Shown here piece by piece: positions 7,476-16,498 of a stretch of DNA of 64,000 bases. The notes below the pieces were generated by a model, which did no database searches, was not told the DNA's origin, and saw nothing but the letters and a program-made list of their open reading frames with translations. Source of the DNA: Bradyrhizobium sp. SSBR45G. GTDB taxonomy: Bacteria > Pseudomonadota > Alphaproteobacteria > Rhizobiales > Xanthobacteraceae. Within the stretch, counting starts at the first letter, position 1. Every line of letters starts with the position of its first letter. The stretch spans positions 1 to 64,000 of the forward strand of contig NZ_BSCT01000013.1 in NCBI RefSeq assembly GCF_030159255.1, read 5' to 3'. Both the position numbers and the translations under genes were made by a program.

Positions 7476-8518
7476 GATGCGAACAGCTCGTCGAGCGCGC
7501 GCTCGACCCGCACCGACGAGCCGGAATCGTCGAGCGGGTTACGCCTCAGACGGTGCCGCAACGCCATTGCAGCCACGGTCTTCAGATGCCCGTCACCGAC
7601 CGCCTTGGCACCATCGAGCGCCGCCGCGGCGCGTGCCGCGCGCATCAGTGTGAGCTCGCCGCGCAGGCCGTCGGTGCCGAGCGCCATGCACAGCCGCGCC
7701 GTCTTCTCCAGTTCGCCATCGGAGACCTTCACCGAACCGATATGCTCGCGCGCGGCGAGGATGCGCTTGCGCGACTTCGCCTCCTCCTTCTCCCAATGCG
7801 CGACGAAGGCCGACGGATCGGTCTCGAACGCATCGCGCCGCTTGATCACCTCGATGCGCGTCGGCAGGTCCCCCGGCGTCTTGACCTCGACCGACAGGCC
7901 GAAACGATCGAGCAATTGCGGCCGCAGTTCGCCCTCCTCCGGGTTGCCGGTGCCGACCAGCACGACGCGCGCCGGATGACGAATGCTGAGGCCGTCGCGC
8001 TCGACCACGTTCTCGCCGGACGCCGCGACGTCGAGCAGGAGATCGACGAGATGATCCTCGAGCAGATTGACCTCGTCGATATAGAGAAAGCCTCTGTTGG
8101 CACGCGCCAGGAGACCCGGCTCGAACGACTTCTCGCCATGGGCCAGCGCGCGCTCGAGATCCAGCGCGCCGACGACGCGATCCTCGGTGGCGCCGAGCGG
8201 CAGATCGACGACGGGGACCGGTACCTGATGCGCCTTCAGCGCGGCCGGCTTCTTCGCCTTCCCGCTCGGCTTCGAGCGGGCGCGGCATTCGGCGCATTGC
8301 GCAGCCGCATCGGCAGGATCGCATTGATAGGGACAGCCGACCACGGCGCTCATCGGAGGCAGTAGTGCGGCGAGCGCCCGCACGGCGGTGGACTTGCCGG
8401 CGCCACGATCGCCGAAGGCCAGCACGCCGCCGACCTTCGGATCGACGGCCGCAATCATCAGTGCCAGCTTCATCTCGTCCTGACCGACGATGGCCGAGAA
8501 CGGAAACGCGATTCCCAT
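7472..8518 (-). CDS. bchI: Magnesium chelatase ATPase subunit I
   Basis: AAA+ motor of magnesium chelatase. 348 residues from the ATG at 8518, preceded by a GAGGGAAG ribosome binding site; the family N-terminus MGIAFPFSAIVGQDEMK fits this start and not the in-frame start at 8572. Walker A is GDRGAGKST (about 36-44), Walker B is FLYIDEVNLL (about 144-153), and sensor 1 lies near VLVGTGNPEEGELR. Four cysteines between about 62 and 78 (CPYQC...CAEC) form the cluster seen in many BchI proteins, a possible redox switch. Only 84 bp separate it from hutU upstream on the same strand. Confidence 0.96.
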   Translation of the reverse strand: MGIAFPFSAIVGQDEMKLALMIAAVDPKVGGVLAFGDRGAGKSTAVRALAALLPPMSAVVGCPYQCDPADAAAQCAECRARSKPSGKAKKPAALKAHQVPVPVVDLPLGATEDRVVGALDLERALAHGEKSFEPGLLARANRGFLYIDEVNLLEDHLVDLLLDVAASGENVVERDGLSIRHPARVVLVGTGNPEEGELRPQLLDRFGLSVEVKTPGDLPTRIEVIKRRDAFETDPSAFVAHWEKEEAKSRKRILAAREHIGSVKVSDGELEKTARLCMALGTDGLRGELTLMRAARAAAALDGAKAVGDGHLKTVAAMALRHRLRRNPLDDSGSSVRVERALDELFAS

Positions 8519-8602
8519 AGGCTTCCCTCTGCGCCGCGACGCGTACCGGTCGCGTTCGGCGCATGAGACCACAATCCGGGGGCGCTGTTCAACCCATCAA
8601 CG

Positions 8603-10273
8603 TCAGCGCGCCAGACTCGGCAGGTCGAGCCCGTTGGCCTCAGCGCAGGCGATGGCGTCGTCATAGCCGGCATCGGCATGGCGCATCACGCCGGTCGCCG
8701 GATCGTTCCACAACACGCGCTCCAGCCGCCGCGCGGCGTCATCGGTGCCGTCGGCGACGATCACCATGCCGGCATGCTGCGAATAGCCGATGCCGACGCC
8801 GCCGCCATGATGCAGCGACACCCAGGTCGCGCCGCTCGCGCAATTCAACAACGCATTGAGCAGCGGCCAGTCCGACACCGCATCCGAGCCGTCCTTCATC
8901 GCCTCGGTCTCGCGGTTCGGGCTCGCGACCGAGCCGGAATCGAGATGATCGCGGCCGATCACGATCGGCGCCTTCACCTCGCCGCGCGCGACCATCTCGT
9001 TGAAGGCGAGACCCAGGCGATGGCGATCGCCGAGCCCGACCCAGCAGATGCGCGCGGGGAGGCCCTGGAACTTGATGCGCTGCCGGGCCATGTCGAGCCA
9101 GTTGTGGAGGTGCTTGTTGTCCGGCAGCAGCTCCTTCACCTTGGCGTCGGTCTTGTAGATGTCATCGGGATCACCCGACAGCGCCGCCCAGCGGAATGGG
9201 CCGATGCCACGACAGAACAGCGGGCGAATATAGGCCGGCACGAAGCCTGGGAAGTCGAAGGCATTGGCAAGGCCCATGTCCTTCGCCATCTGACGGATGT
9301 TGTTGCCGTAGTCGAGCGTCGGAATGCCCATGGCGTGGAAATCGAGCATCGCCTGGACGTGGCCGACCATCGAGGTCTTGGACGCCTGCTCGACCGCCTT
9401 CGGCTCCGACGCACGCTTCGTCTCCCATTCAGCAAGCGTCCAGCCTTTGGGCAGATAGCCGTTGATCGGATCATGCGCGCTGGTCTGGTCGGTGACGATG
9501 TCCGGCCGCACACCACGACGCACCAGTTCGGGAAAGATGTCGGCTGCGTTGCCGAGCAGGCCGACCGACACCGCCTTCTTCGTTGACGCGGCCTCCGCCA
9601 TGACAGCCAGCGCCTCGTCGAGGGTGGCGGCCTGGCGGTCGAGATAGCCGGTGCGCAGCCGCATCTCGATGCGGCTCGGCTGGCATTCGACCGCGAGCAT
9701 CGACGCGCCGGCCATCGTCGCGGCCAGCGGCTGCGCGCCGCCCATGCCGCCGAGGCCCGCGGTCAGGATCCACTTGCCGGCGAGACCGCCATTGTAGTGC
9801 CGGCGGCCGACCTCGACGAAGGTCTCGTAGGTGCCCTGCACGATGCCCTGGCTGCCGATATAGATCCAGGAGCCGGCCGTCATCTGGCCGTACATCATCA
9901 GGCCCATTTTATCGAGCGCATTGAAATGATCGAGCGTCGCCCAATGCGGCACGAGGTTGGAGTTGGCGATCAGCACGCGCGGCGCATCGGGATGGGTGCG
10001 GAAGATGCCGACCGGCTTGCCGGATTGAACAACCAGCGTCTGATCCGCTTCGAGCTTGCGCAGGGAGGCGACGATGCGATCAAAGCTGTCCCAGTCGCGC
10101 GCGGCGCGGCCGATGCCGCCATAGACGATCAGCTCGCTCGGTTTCTCCGCGACATCAGGATCGAGATTGTTCATCAGCATGCGCAGCGGCGCTTCGGTGA
10201 GCCAGCTCTTGGCGCTGATGTCGCTGCCGTGGGGGGCGCGGATCACCCGTTCGTTGTCGAGACGTCGGTTCAT
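8603..10273 (-). CDS. hutU: Urocanate hydratase
   Basis: Second step of histidine breakdown, urocanate to imidazolone propionate, with tightly bound NAD+; cytosolic. 556 residues, the family's usual length. The NAD-binding motif GLGGMGGAQPLAATMAG is present, and the conserved catalytic-region cysteine lies in PARICWVGLGDRHRLGLAFNE. It is the third gene of hutI-hutH-hutU, 9 bp after hutH, so almost certainly on the same transcript. No clear terminator separates it from bchI 84 bp downstream. Confidence 0.97.
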   Translation of the reverse strand: MNRRLDNERVIRAPHGSDISAKSWLTEAPLRMLMNNLDPDVAEKPSELIVYGGIGRAARDWDSFDRIVASLRKLEADQTLVVQSGKPVGIFRTHPDAPRVLIANSNLVPHWATLDHFNALDKMGLMMYGQMTAGSWIYIGSQGIVQGTYETFVEVGRRHYNGGLAGKWILTAGLGGMGGAQPLAATMAGASMLAVECQPSRIEMRLRTGYLDRQAATLDEALAVMAEAASTKKAVSVGLLGNAADIFPELVRRGVRPDIVTDQTSAHDPINGYLPKGWTLAEWETKRASEPKAVEQASKTSMVGHVQAMLDFHAMGIPTLDYGNNIRQMAKDMGLANAFDFPGFVPAYIRPLFCRGIGPFRWAALSGDPDDIYKTDAKVKELLPDNKHLHNWLDMARQRIKFQGLPARICWVGLGDRHRLGLAFNEMVARGEVKAPIVIGRDHLDSGSVASPNRETEAMKDGSDAVSDWPLLNALLNCASGATWVSLHHGGGVGIGYSQHAGMVIVADGTDDAARRLERVLWNDPATGVMRHADAGYDDAIACAEANGLDLPSLAR

Positions 10274-10282
10274 GGGTCCCTC

Positions 10283-11830
10283 TCATCCAAGCCTGGGAAA
10301 CGGATCGCGTCCGAGTGCATCGGCGGCAGCGCGGGCCAGCACGCCGCCGGCCACCAGCGCGGCGGCCTTCGCGAGATCGTCGGCCATGTAGCGGTCGTCC
10401 TCCAGTGCCGGCACATGCATGCGCAGCGCGCCGATGACGGCCGAGAGCGCCGCGCTGGTGCCGTGCGGCACGCGCAGCTCGATGCCTTGCGCGGCGACTA
10501 ATAGCTCGATGCCAATGATATGAGCGAGATTGTCCGCCATGTCGTGCAGCCGCCGCGCCGCATGCGCGGCCATCGAAACATGATCTTCCTGGTTGGCGCT
10601 GGTCGGCGTGGAGTCGATCGAGCACGGCAGCGCGCGCTGCTTGTTCTCGGCAAACAGCGCCGCGGCCGTCACTTCCGCAATCATGAAGCCGGAGTTCAGG
10701 CCCGGCTGCGGCGTGAGGAACGGCGGCAGGCCGAAATTCAGCGCGGGATCGACGAGCGTTGCGATGCGCCGCTCGCTGATCGCGCCGAGTTCGGACAGCG
10801 CCAGCGCGATCTGATCCGCAGCGAACGCCACCGGCTCGGCGTGGAAATTGCCGCCGGAGATGATCTCGCCGGTCTCGACCAGCACCAGCGGATTGTCGGT
10901 GACGGCATTGGCCTCGGTCACCAGCGTGCGCGCGGCCTGTGTCAGCAGGTCGAGCGCAGCGCCGGCGACCTGCGGCTGGCAGCGCAGGCAATACGGATCC
11001 TGCACCCGCTCGTCGCCGTCGAGATGCGACAGGCGAATCGCGCTGCCGTCGAGCAGTTCCGTCAGCACGCGACCGGCTTCGATCTGGCCGGGATGACCGC
11101 GCAGCGCCTGAATTTCGGGCCGGAACGGCGCGGTCGAGGCCATCGCGGCGTCGACCGACAGCGCGCCAGTGACAAGCGCAGCGTTGAGGAGATCATGCGC
11201 ACGCAGCAGGCCGGCGAGCGCATAGGCGGTGGAAAATTGCGTGCCATTGATCAGCGCGAGTCCTTCCTTCGGCCCGAGCGTGACCGGCGTCAGACCTGCG
11301 CGGGCCAGCGCTTCGCGACCGGGCACCAGCCGGCCATCGAGAAACGCCTGGCCCTCGCCGATCATGACGGCCGTCATGTGCGCGAGCGGCGCGAGATCGC
11401 CGGACGCACCGACCGAGCCCTGCTGCGGCACGAACGGCGAGACACCCTGCGCCAGCATCGCCTGCAGCTGTTCGATGATCTCACTCCGCACGCCCGAGGC
11501 GCCGCGGCCGAGCGAAATGATCTTCAACGCCATCATCAGCCGCACGACGGGCTCTGGCGTCGCCGGACCGACGCCGCAGCAATGCGAGAGAATCAGATTG
11601 CGCTGGAGCTGCGTGGTCTGGTCCGGCGGGATGCGCTTCGAGGCCAGCTTGCCGAAACCGGTGTTGATGCCATAGACCGGTTCGGCGCCCTGCGCCGCCT
11701 TGGCGACGATCGCCGCCGCGGCGTCGACACGCGGCCAATAGGAAGGCTCGAGCGAGAGGGAGGCTCCGGCATAGACTTTTGCGAGATCATCCAGACTGAC
11801 GCGGCCGGACGCTGCAATGATCGTGCTCAT
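10283..11830 (-). CDS. hutH: Histidine ammonia-lyase
   Basis: Deaminates L-histidine to urocanate, the first step of the Hut pathway. 515 residues from the ATG at 11830, which overlaps the hutI stop by 4 bp. The Ala-Ser-Gly triplet that cyclises to the MIO cofactor is in SVGASGDLAPLAHM near residue 145. Conserved active-site segments YGINTGFGKLA and FHAEPVAFAADQIALALSELG are also present. All three enzymes of this operon are catabolic, and the operator upstream of hutI should control it. Confidence 0.97.
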   Translation of the reverse strand: MSTIIAASGRVSLDDLAKVYAGASLSLEPSYWPRVDAAAAIVAKAAQGAEPVYGINTGFGKLASKRIPPDQTTQLQRNLILSHCCGVGPATPEPVVRLMMALKIISLGRGASGVRSEIIEQLQAMLAQGVSPFVPQQGSVGASGDLAPLAHMTAVMIGEGQAFLDGRLVPGREALARAGLTPVTLGPKEGLALINGTQFSTAYALAGLLRAHDLLNAALVTGALSVDAAMASTAPFRPEIQALRGHPGQIEAGRVLTELLDGSAIRLSHLDGDERVQDPYCLRCQPQVAGAALDLLTQAARTLVTEANAVTDNPLVLVETGEIISGGNFHAEPVAFAADQIALALSELGAISERRIATLVDPALNFGLPPFLTPQPGLNSGFMIAEVTAAALFAENKQRALPCSIDSTPTSANQEDHVSMAAHAARRLHDMADNLAHIIGIELLVAAQGIELRVPHGTSAALSAVIGALRMHVPALEDDRYMADDLAKAAALVAGGVLARAAADALGRDPFPRLG

Positions 11831-13041
11831 CGGCCTCTCCAGACGCGCTGATGCAAGGGATTGAAGCCCATGCGGTAGACGAGCTCCGCGGGACGGCCGA
11901 TGTCCCAGATCGCGAGATCGCACCATTTGCCGGCATCGAGCGTGCCGGCCTCCGCCAAAACGCCGAGCGCGCGGGCGCCCTCGCGCGTCACCGCGGCCAG
12001 GCATTCATCAACGGTCAGGCGGAACAAGGTCGCGGCCATGTTCATGGTGAGAAGCAGCGAGGTCAGCGGCGACGAGCCGGGATTGCAGTCGGTCGCGAGG
12101 GCCAGCTTCACGCCATGCTTGCGAAACAGCTCGACCGGCGGCTTCTGCGTCTCGCGGATGAAGTAGAACGCGCCGGGCAGCAACACGGCCACCGTGCCAG
12201 ACCGCGCCATCGCGACAGCGCCAGCCTCGTCGGTGTGCTCGAGATGATCGGCCGAGAGCGCGCCGAACTCGGCGGCGAGCGCAGCACCACCGAGATTGGA
12301 GAGCTGGTCGGCATGCAGCTTGACCGGCAGTCCGAGCGCCTTGGCCGCAGCAAACACGCGCGTCGTCTGCGCGGCCGAGAAGGCGATGTTTTCCATGAAG
12401 GCATCGACGGCATCGGCAAGACCTGCCTTGGCGACCGCCGGCAACATCTCGGTGCAGACGAGATCGACATAGCGGTCCTTGTTGCCCGCGGCTTCCACGG
12501 GCAGCGCATGCGCGCCGAGAAAGCTGGTGCGCACAATGACCGGCCGTTTGTTACCGAGGGCGCGGGCTGCGGACAATTGTCGCAGCTCCGTCGCCGTCTC
12601 CAGGCCGTAGCCGGACTTGATCTCGATCGTCGTGACGCCTTCGGCCATCAACGCATCGAGCCGCGGCAGCGCTGCAGCGATCAGCGCGTCCTCGCTGGCG
12701 GCGCGCGTCGCCGCGACGGTCGAGACGATGCCGCCGCCGGCACGTGCGATCTCCTCATAGCTCGCACCGGCCAGCCGCAACTCGAACTCGTGCGCGCGGT
12801 CGCCGCCATAGACCAGGTGGGTGTGACAGTCCACGAGGCCCGGCGTGATCCAGCGGCCCTCGCAATCGATGCGCTCAGCAGCATCGGCATCCCCCGGGAA
12901 ATCCGCTTGCGGACCGGCAAAGGCAATGCGGCCGTCGCGCGCGGCGATCACCCCCTGCTCGATCACGCCGAGGCCCGGCTGTCCCTCGCGCAGGGTCGCG
13001 AGCTGCGCATTGTGCCAGATCCGGTCGAAACGCTGGGACAT
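11827..13041 (-). CDS. hutI: Imidazolonepropionase
   Basis: Metal-dependent amidohydrolase that opens the imidazolone ring to give N-formimidoyl-L-glutamate. 404 residues from the ATG at 13041 (MSQRFDRIW); longer in-frame upstream sequence is not conserved-looking and would run through the operator. Metal ligands appear in GLVDCHTHLVYGGDR, the later HADQL and DHLEHTDE histidines, and the TDCNPGSSP aspartate. It is the first gene of the minus-strand hut operon, divergent from hutF, with 88 bp between them. Confidence 0.97.
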   Translation of the reverse strand: MSQRFDRIWHNAQLATLREGQPGLGVIEQGVIAARDGRIAFAGPQADFPGDADAAERIDCEGRWITPGLVDCHTHLVYGGDRAHEFELRLAGASYEEIARAGGGIVSTVAATRAASEDALIAAALPRLDALMAEGVTTIEIKSGYGLETATELRQLSAARALGNKRPVIVRTSFLGAHALPVEAAGNKDRYVDLVCTEMLPAVAKAGLADAVDAFMENIAFSAAQTTRVFAAAKALGLPVKLHADQLSNLGGAALAAEFGALSADHLEHTDEAGAVAMARSGTVAVLLPGAFYFIRETQKPPVELFRKHGVKLALATDCNPGSSPLTSLLLTMNMAATLFRLTVDECLAAVTREGARALGVLAEAGTLDAGKWCDLAIWDIGRPAELVYRMGFNPLHQRVWRGR

Positions 13042-13076
13042 GCGGCCTCCCACCTTCACGAAAGCTTGACGGGCGA

Positions 13077-13090
13077 TATGTCTATACATA
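13077..13090. promoter_or_regulatory. HutC-type operator between hutI and hutF
   Basis: TATGTCTATACATA is a 14-bp near-perfect palindrome midway between the divergent hutI (start 13041) and hutF (start 13130). It closely resembles the HutC (GntR/UTRA) operator described in Pseudomonas and Brucella, which centres on TGTATATACA. hutC is encoded 1.4 kb downstream. Urocanate is the usual inducer that releases HutC. One site could repress both transcripts. Confidence 0.75.
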
Positions 13091-13129
13091 AACTTAAGCT
13101 CGCCGTCCTGTCCAGCGGGCTGATCGATC

Positions 13130-14488
13130 ATGGCGTCACTGCACTTCGCATCCGCGCTTCTGCCCACTGGCTGGGCCGAGGACGTGCAGGTCGTCATCAG
13201 CAGCGGCATGATCGCCTCAGTCTCCGCCGGCGTGCCTCCGACCTCCGACGACGAGCAACACGAAGTCGCAATCCCCGGCATCGCCAGCCTGCACAGCCAC
13301 GCGTTCCAGCGCGGCATGGCAGGGCTTGCCGAGATCAGCGGCCCATCCACCGACACGTTCTGGACGTGGCGTGAGACAATGTATCGCTTCGCGCTGTCGA
13401 TGAGTCCCGACGATGTCGAGGCGGTCGCGACGCTGCTCTATGTCGAGATGCTGGAACGCGGTTTTACGCGGGTCGGCGAATTCCATTATCTGCATCACGA
13501 TCGCGATGGCACGCCTTACGCCGATATCGCCGAGATGGCGGTGCGCATCGCCAATGCCGCGCAGTCATCCGGCATCGGCCTGACGCTGCTGCCGAGCTTC
13601 TATGCGCATGGCGGGTTCGGCGGCGCCGCGCCGCATGAGGGACAGCGGCGCTTCATCTGCGATGTCGATCAGTTTGCCAAACTGCTGACGGCCTCCAGCA
13701 AGGCGATCAGCTCGCTTCCCGGCGCAAATCTCGGCATCGCGCCGCATAGCCTGCGCGCGGTGGCGCCGGACGAACTGAGCGCGCTGTTGCCGCTTGCGGA
13801 CGGCGGCCCGGTCCACATTCACGCCGCCGAGCAGGTCAAGGAGGTCGAGGACTGCCTGGCCTGGTCGGGGCAGCGTCCCGTGCAATGGCTGCTCGATCAT
13901 CATGCCGTCGACGCGCGCTGGTGCCTGATCCATGCGACGCATATGACGGCGGACGAAACGGCGGCACTCGCTGTGAGCGGCGCGACGGCCGGCCTTTGCC
14001 CGATCACCGAGGCCAGCCTCGGCGACGGCATCTTCGCGGCGCGCGACTATCTGCGCGCGCACGGCCATATCGGCATCGGCACCGACTCCAACATCCTCGT
14101 CGGCGTCAGCGACGAGTTGCGCCAGCTCGAATACGGCCAGCGGCTGACGCATCGCGAGCGCAACGTGCTGACGTCAGGAGCGAGTGCGTCGACAGGTCGC
14201 ACGCTCTATGATGCCGCTCTCGCCGGCGGCGCGCAAGCGCTGGCACAGTCGCACGCGGGCCTTCAAGCCGGAGCCCGCGCCGACATCGTCACGCTCGATC
14301 TGACGCATCCATCGCTCGCGGGGCGGACGCAAGATGCGCTGCTCGACGGCTGGATCTTCGCGACGTCGCACGACGTGATCGACTGCGTCTGGGCCGGCGG
14401 CGCCAAGGTCGTCCAGGGCGGCCATCATCGGTCGCGCGAAGCGGCCCGGCGCGGCTTCAACAGGGCGGTGCGGAGGCTGCTCGCATGA
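13130..14488 (+). CDS. hutF: Formimidoylglutamate deiminase
   Basis: Converts N-formimidoyl-L-glutamate to N-formyl-L-glutamate plus ammonia, the entry to the five-step Hut branch. 452 residues; amidohydrolase fold with the metal motif GIASLHSHAFQRGM near 50-65, later IHAAEQVKEVEDC and the LIHATHMT histidine, and the aspartate in IGTDSNILVG. The arrangement HutF rather than HutG-only implies a formylglutamate amidohydrolase elsewhere; no hutG is present in this window. Its stop overlaps the hutC start by 4 bp. Confidence 0.95.
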   Translation: MASLHFASALLPTGWAEDVQVVISSGMIASVSAGVPPTSDDEQHEVAIPGIASLHSHAFQRGMAGLAEISGPSTDTFWTWRETMYRFALSMSPDDVEAVATLLYVEMLERGFTRVGEFHYLHHDRDGTPYADIAEMAVRIANAAQSSGIGLTLLPSFYAHGGFGGAAPHEGQRRFICDVDQFAKLLTASSKAISSLPGANLGIAPHSLRAVAPDELSALLPLADGGPVHIHAAEQVKEVEDCLAWSGQRPVQWLLDHHAVDARWCLIHATHMTADETAALAVSGATAGLCPITEASLGDGIFAARDYLRAHGHIGIGTDSNILVGVSDELRQLEYGQRLTHRERNVLTSGASASTGRTLYDAALAGGAQALAQSHAGLQAGARADIVTLDLTHPSLAGRTQDALLDGWIFATSHDVIDCVWAGGAKVVQGGHHRSREAARRGFNRAVRRLLA

Positions 14489-15222
14489 GCCTCGCCGATG
14501 ACAGCGCCAAGCAGGCAACCGGCACGCTCTACAAGACGATCCGGCAGGACATCGAGCGCCGCATCCTCACCGGCGAATGGCCCCCCGGCCATCGCATCCC
14601 GTTCGAGCACGAGATCATGGAGCACTATGGCTGCTCGCGCATGACCGTGAACAAGGCGCTGTCGGAGCTCGCCCAGGCCGATCTGATCGAGCGCCGGCGA
14701 CGCGCGGGCAGCTTCGTGCGCCGGCCGCAATTCCTCTCGGCCGTGCTGAAGATTCCGGATATCCGCGCCGAGATCGGCGCGCTCGGCCGCGCCTATGGCT
14801 ATGAGCTGATCTCATCGACGCGCCGCACCGCCAACGCGGCCGATCGCGAGCGCCTCGGCGTCAAGACGCCGTGCAAGGTGATCGCGATCCGCTGTCGGCA
14901 CAGCGCCGACAATCTGCCGTTCGCCATCGAGGACCGCCTGATCGATCTCGATGCCGTGCCCGACGCGGCCAAGGCCAACTTCAAGGTCGATCCGCCCGGC
15001 TCCTGGCTGCTGCACCACGTGCCCTGGACCGAAGCGGAGCATGCGATCAGCGCCATCGTCGCCGACGAAGTGATTGCCGAAGCTCTCGACATTGCTGTCG
15101 GTGCGCCGTGCCTCGTGATCGAGCGGCACACCTGGCGCCAGAACCAGCCGCTCACGGCTGTCAGGCTGGTCTATCCCGGCGAGCAGCATCGGCTTGTGGC
15201 GCGGTTCAGGGGCAGCGAATGA
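14485..15222 (+). CDS. hutC: Histidine utilisation repressor, GntR/HutC family
   Basis: 245 residues. An N-terminal winged-helix GntR domain (about 15-80; helix-turn-helix around IPFEHEIMEHYGCSRMTVNKALSEL) is followed by a C-terminal UTRA ligand-binding domain (about 100-240), including FAIEDRLIDLDAVPD and the late WRQNQPLTAVRLVYPGEQHR segment. HutC proteins repress hut genes and respond to urocanate. It is translationally coupled to hutF, so it is probably autoregulated through the operator at 13077-13090. Confidence 0.94.
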   Translation: MSLADDSAKQATGTLYKTIRQDIERRILTGEWPPGHRIPFEHEIMEHYGCSRMTVNKALSELAQADLIERRRRAGSFVRRPQFLSAVLKIPDIRAEIGALGRAYGYELISSTRRTANAADRERLGVKTPCKVIAIRCRHSADNLPFAIEDRLIDLDAVPDAAKANFKVDPPGSWLLHHVPWTEAEHAISAIVADEVIAEALDIAVGAPCLVIERHTWRQNQPLTAVRLVYPGEQHRLVARFRGSE

Positions 15223-15353
15223 AACGATCAAGCGCGCCCGATCTGAGCACGAGATTTGCAAGCAAGCTGCCAGCCCTTGCAGAGACATGTGGTCACCGCG
15301 GCAGACTGCGGAACCGCTCCGATACCTTCTTTCAACAGCAAAGGATGATGACG

Positions 15354-16298
15354 ATGCGCCAATTGGGACTTCTCGCCGTAGCGGCCGCGCTGCTGGCCTC
15401 CACCACGGCTTTCGCCGATGACGTCAAGGTCGGCATCGGCATTTCCGGCTGGACCGGATTCGCGCCGCTGACGCTCGCCAAGGAAGCCGGCATCTTCAAG
15501 AAGAACGGCCTCGACGTCACCATCAAGAAGATCCCGCAGAAGGACCGTCACCTCGCGATCGCCGCCGGCGACGTGCAGTGCGCGGCGACCACGGTCGAGA
15601 CCTGGATCTCCTGGAACGCCAATGGCGTCGCCACCAAGCAGATCTTCCAGCTCGACAAGAGTTTTGGCGCCGACGGCATGGCGGTGCGCAACGACGTTGC
15701 CTCCATCAAGGACCTGAAGGGCAAGACGGTCGCCGCGTCCGCGCCCGGTACCTCGCCCTATTTCGGGCTGGCCTGGATGCTCAAGAAGAACGGCCTGACG
15801 GTGAAGGACGTCACCATCGTGAACCTCGAGCCGGCCGCCGCCGCGCAGGCCTTCGTCGCCGGCCAGAACGATGCGGCGATGACCTACGAGCCGTATCTGT
15901 CGACAGTGCGCGCCGCGCCGGACAAGGGCAAGATCATCGCCACGACGCTGGATTATCCGATGGTGATGGACACCTTCGGCTGCACGCCGAAGTTCCTGAC
16001 CGAGAACCCGAAGGCCGCCAAGGCGCTCGCTGACAGCTATTACGAGGCGCTGGAGATGATCGGCAAGGACCAGGCCAAGGCCTATGAGATCATGGGCGCC
16101 GACGTGAAGCAGAGCGGCGAGCAGTTCGGCAACTCGGCGAAGTATCTGCGCTGGCAGGACAAGGCCGCCAGCCAGAAGTTCTTCGAGACCGAGTTCAAGA
16201 CCTTCAACAAGGAAGCGGCGGAGCTGCTGCTCGAGGTCGGCATCATCAAGCAGATCCCGAACGTCGAGGATCTGTATGATGCGAGCTTCATCAAGTAG
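15354..16298 (+). CDS. NitT/TauT-type ABC transporter substrate-binding protein
   Basis: Periplasmic binding protein of a TauABC/SsuABC-type importer. 314 residues from the ATG at 15354, spaced 8 nt from AAAGGA; ATGs at 15345 and 15348 are alternatives. Signal peptide of about 21 residues with cleavage near AFA-DD. Family features are the NMT1-like core, with GWTGFAPLTLAKEAGIFKKNG, GDVQCAATTVETW, LKGKTVAASAPGTSPYF and YEPYLS. The ligand is not evident. It follows hutC by about 130 bp, so histidine, urocanate or a related compound is possible but not shown. The permease and ATPase follow after a REP-like palindrome. Confidence 0.85.
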   Translation: MRQLGLLAVAAALLASTTAFADDVKVGIGISGWTGFAPLTLAKEAGIFKKNGLDVTIKKIPQKDRHLAIAAGDVQCAATTVETWISWNANGVATKQIFQLDKSFGADGMAVRNDVASIKDLKGKTVAASAPGTSPYFGLAWMLKKNGLTVKDVTIVNLEPAAAAQAFVAGQNDAAMTYEPYLSTVRAAPDKGKIIATTLDYPMVMDTFGCTPKFLTENPKAAKALADSYYEALEMIGKDQAKAYEIMGADVKQSGEQFGNSAKYLRWQDKAASQKFFETEFKTFNKEAAELLLEVGIIKQIPNVEDLYDASFIK

Positions 16299-16323
16299 CC
16301 GCGAAGTTTGCTCTTTGTAGAGT

Positions 16324-16405
16324 CGTCATTGCGAGCGAAGCGAAGCAATCCAGGGCTCAGTATGCGGCTCTGGATTGCTTCGTCGCTTCGCTCCTCGCAA
16401 TGACG
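16324..16405. repeat. REP-like palindrome (CGTCATTGCGAGCG family)
   Basis: Imperfect inverted repeat with outer ends CGTCATTGCGAGCG and CTCGCAATGACG; the right arm has small insertions relative to the left. It lies between the binding-protein gene and the permease gene of one ABC system, where it may form an mRNA hairpin that protects the binding-protein transcript and lowers expression of the downstream genes. Confidence 0.85.
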
Positions 16406-16498
16406 GTGTTGATACATTCTGCTCAAGACTGCGTCCGCCTGCTCTGAAGCAAGCCTGTTCGAACTGCCCGCACCAGCCCACGAAAGCCCTTTTCCGTG

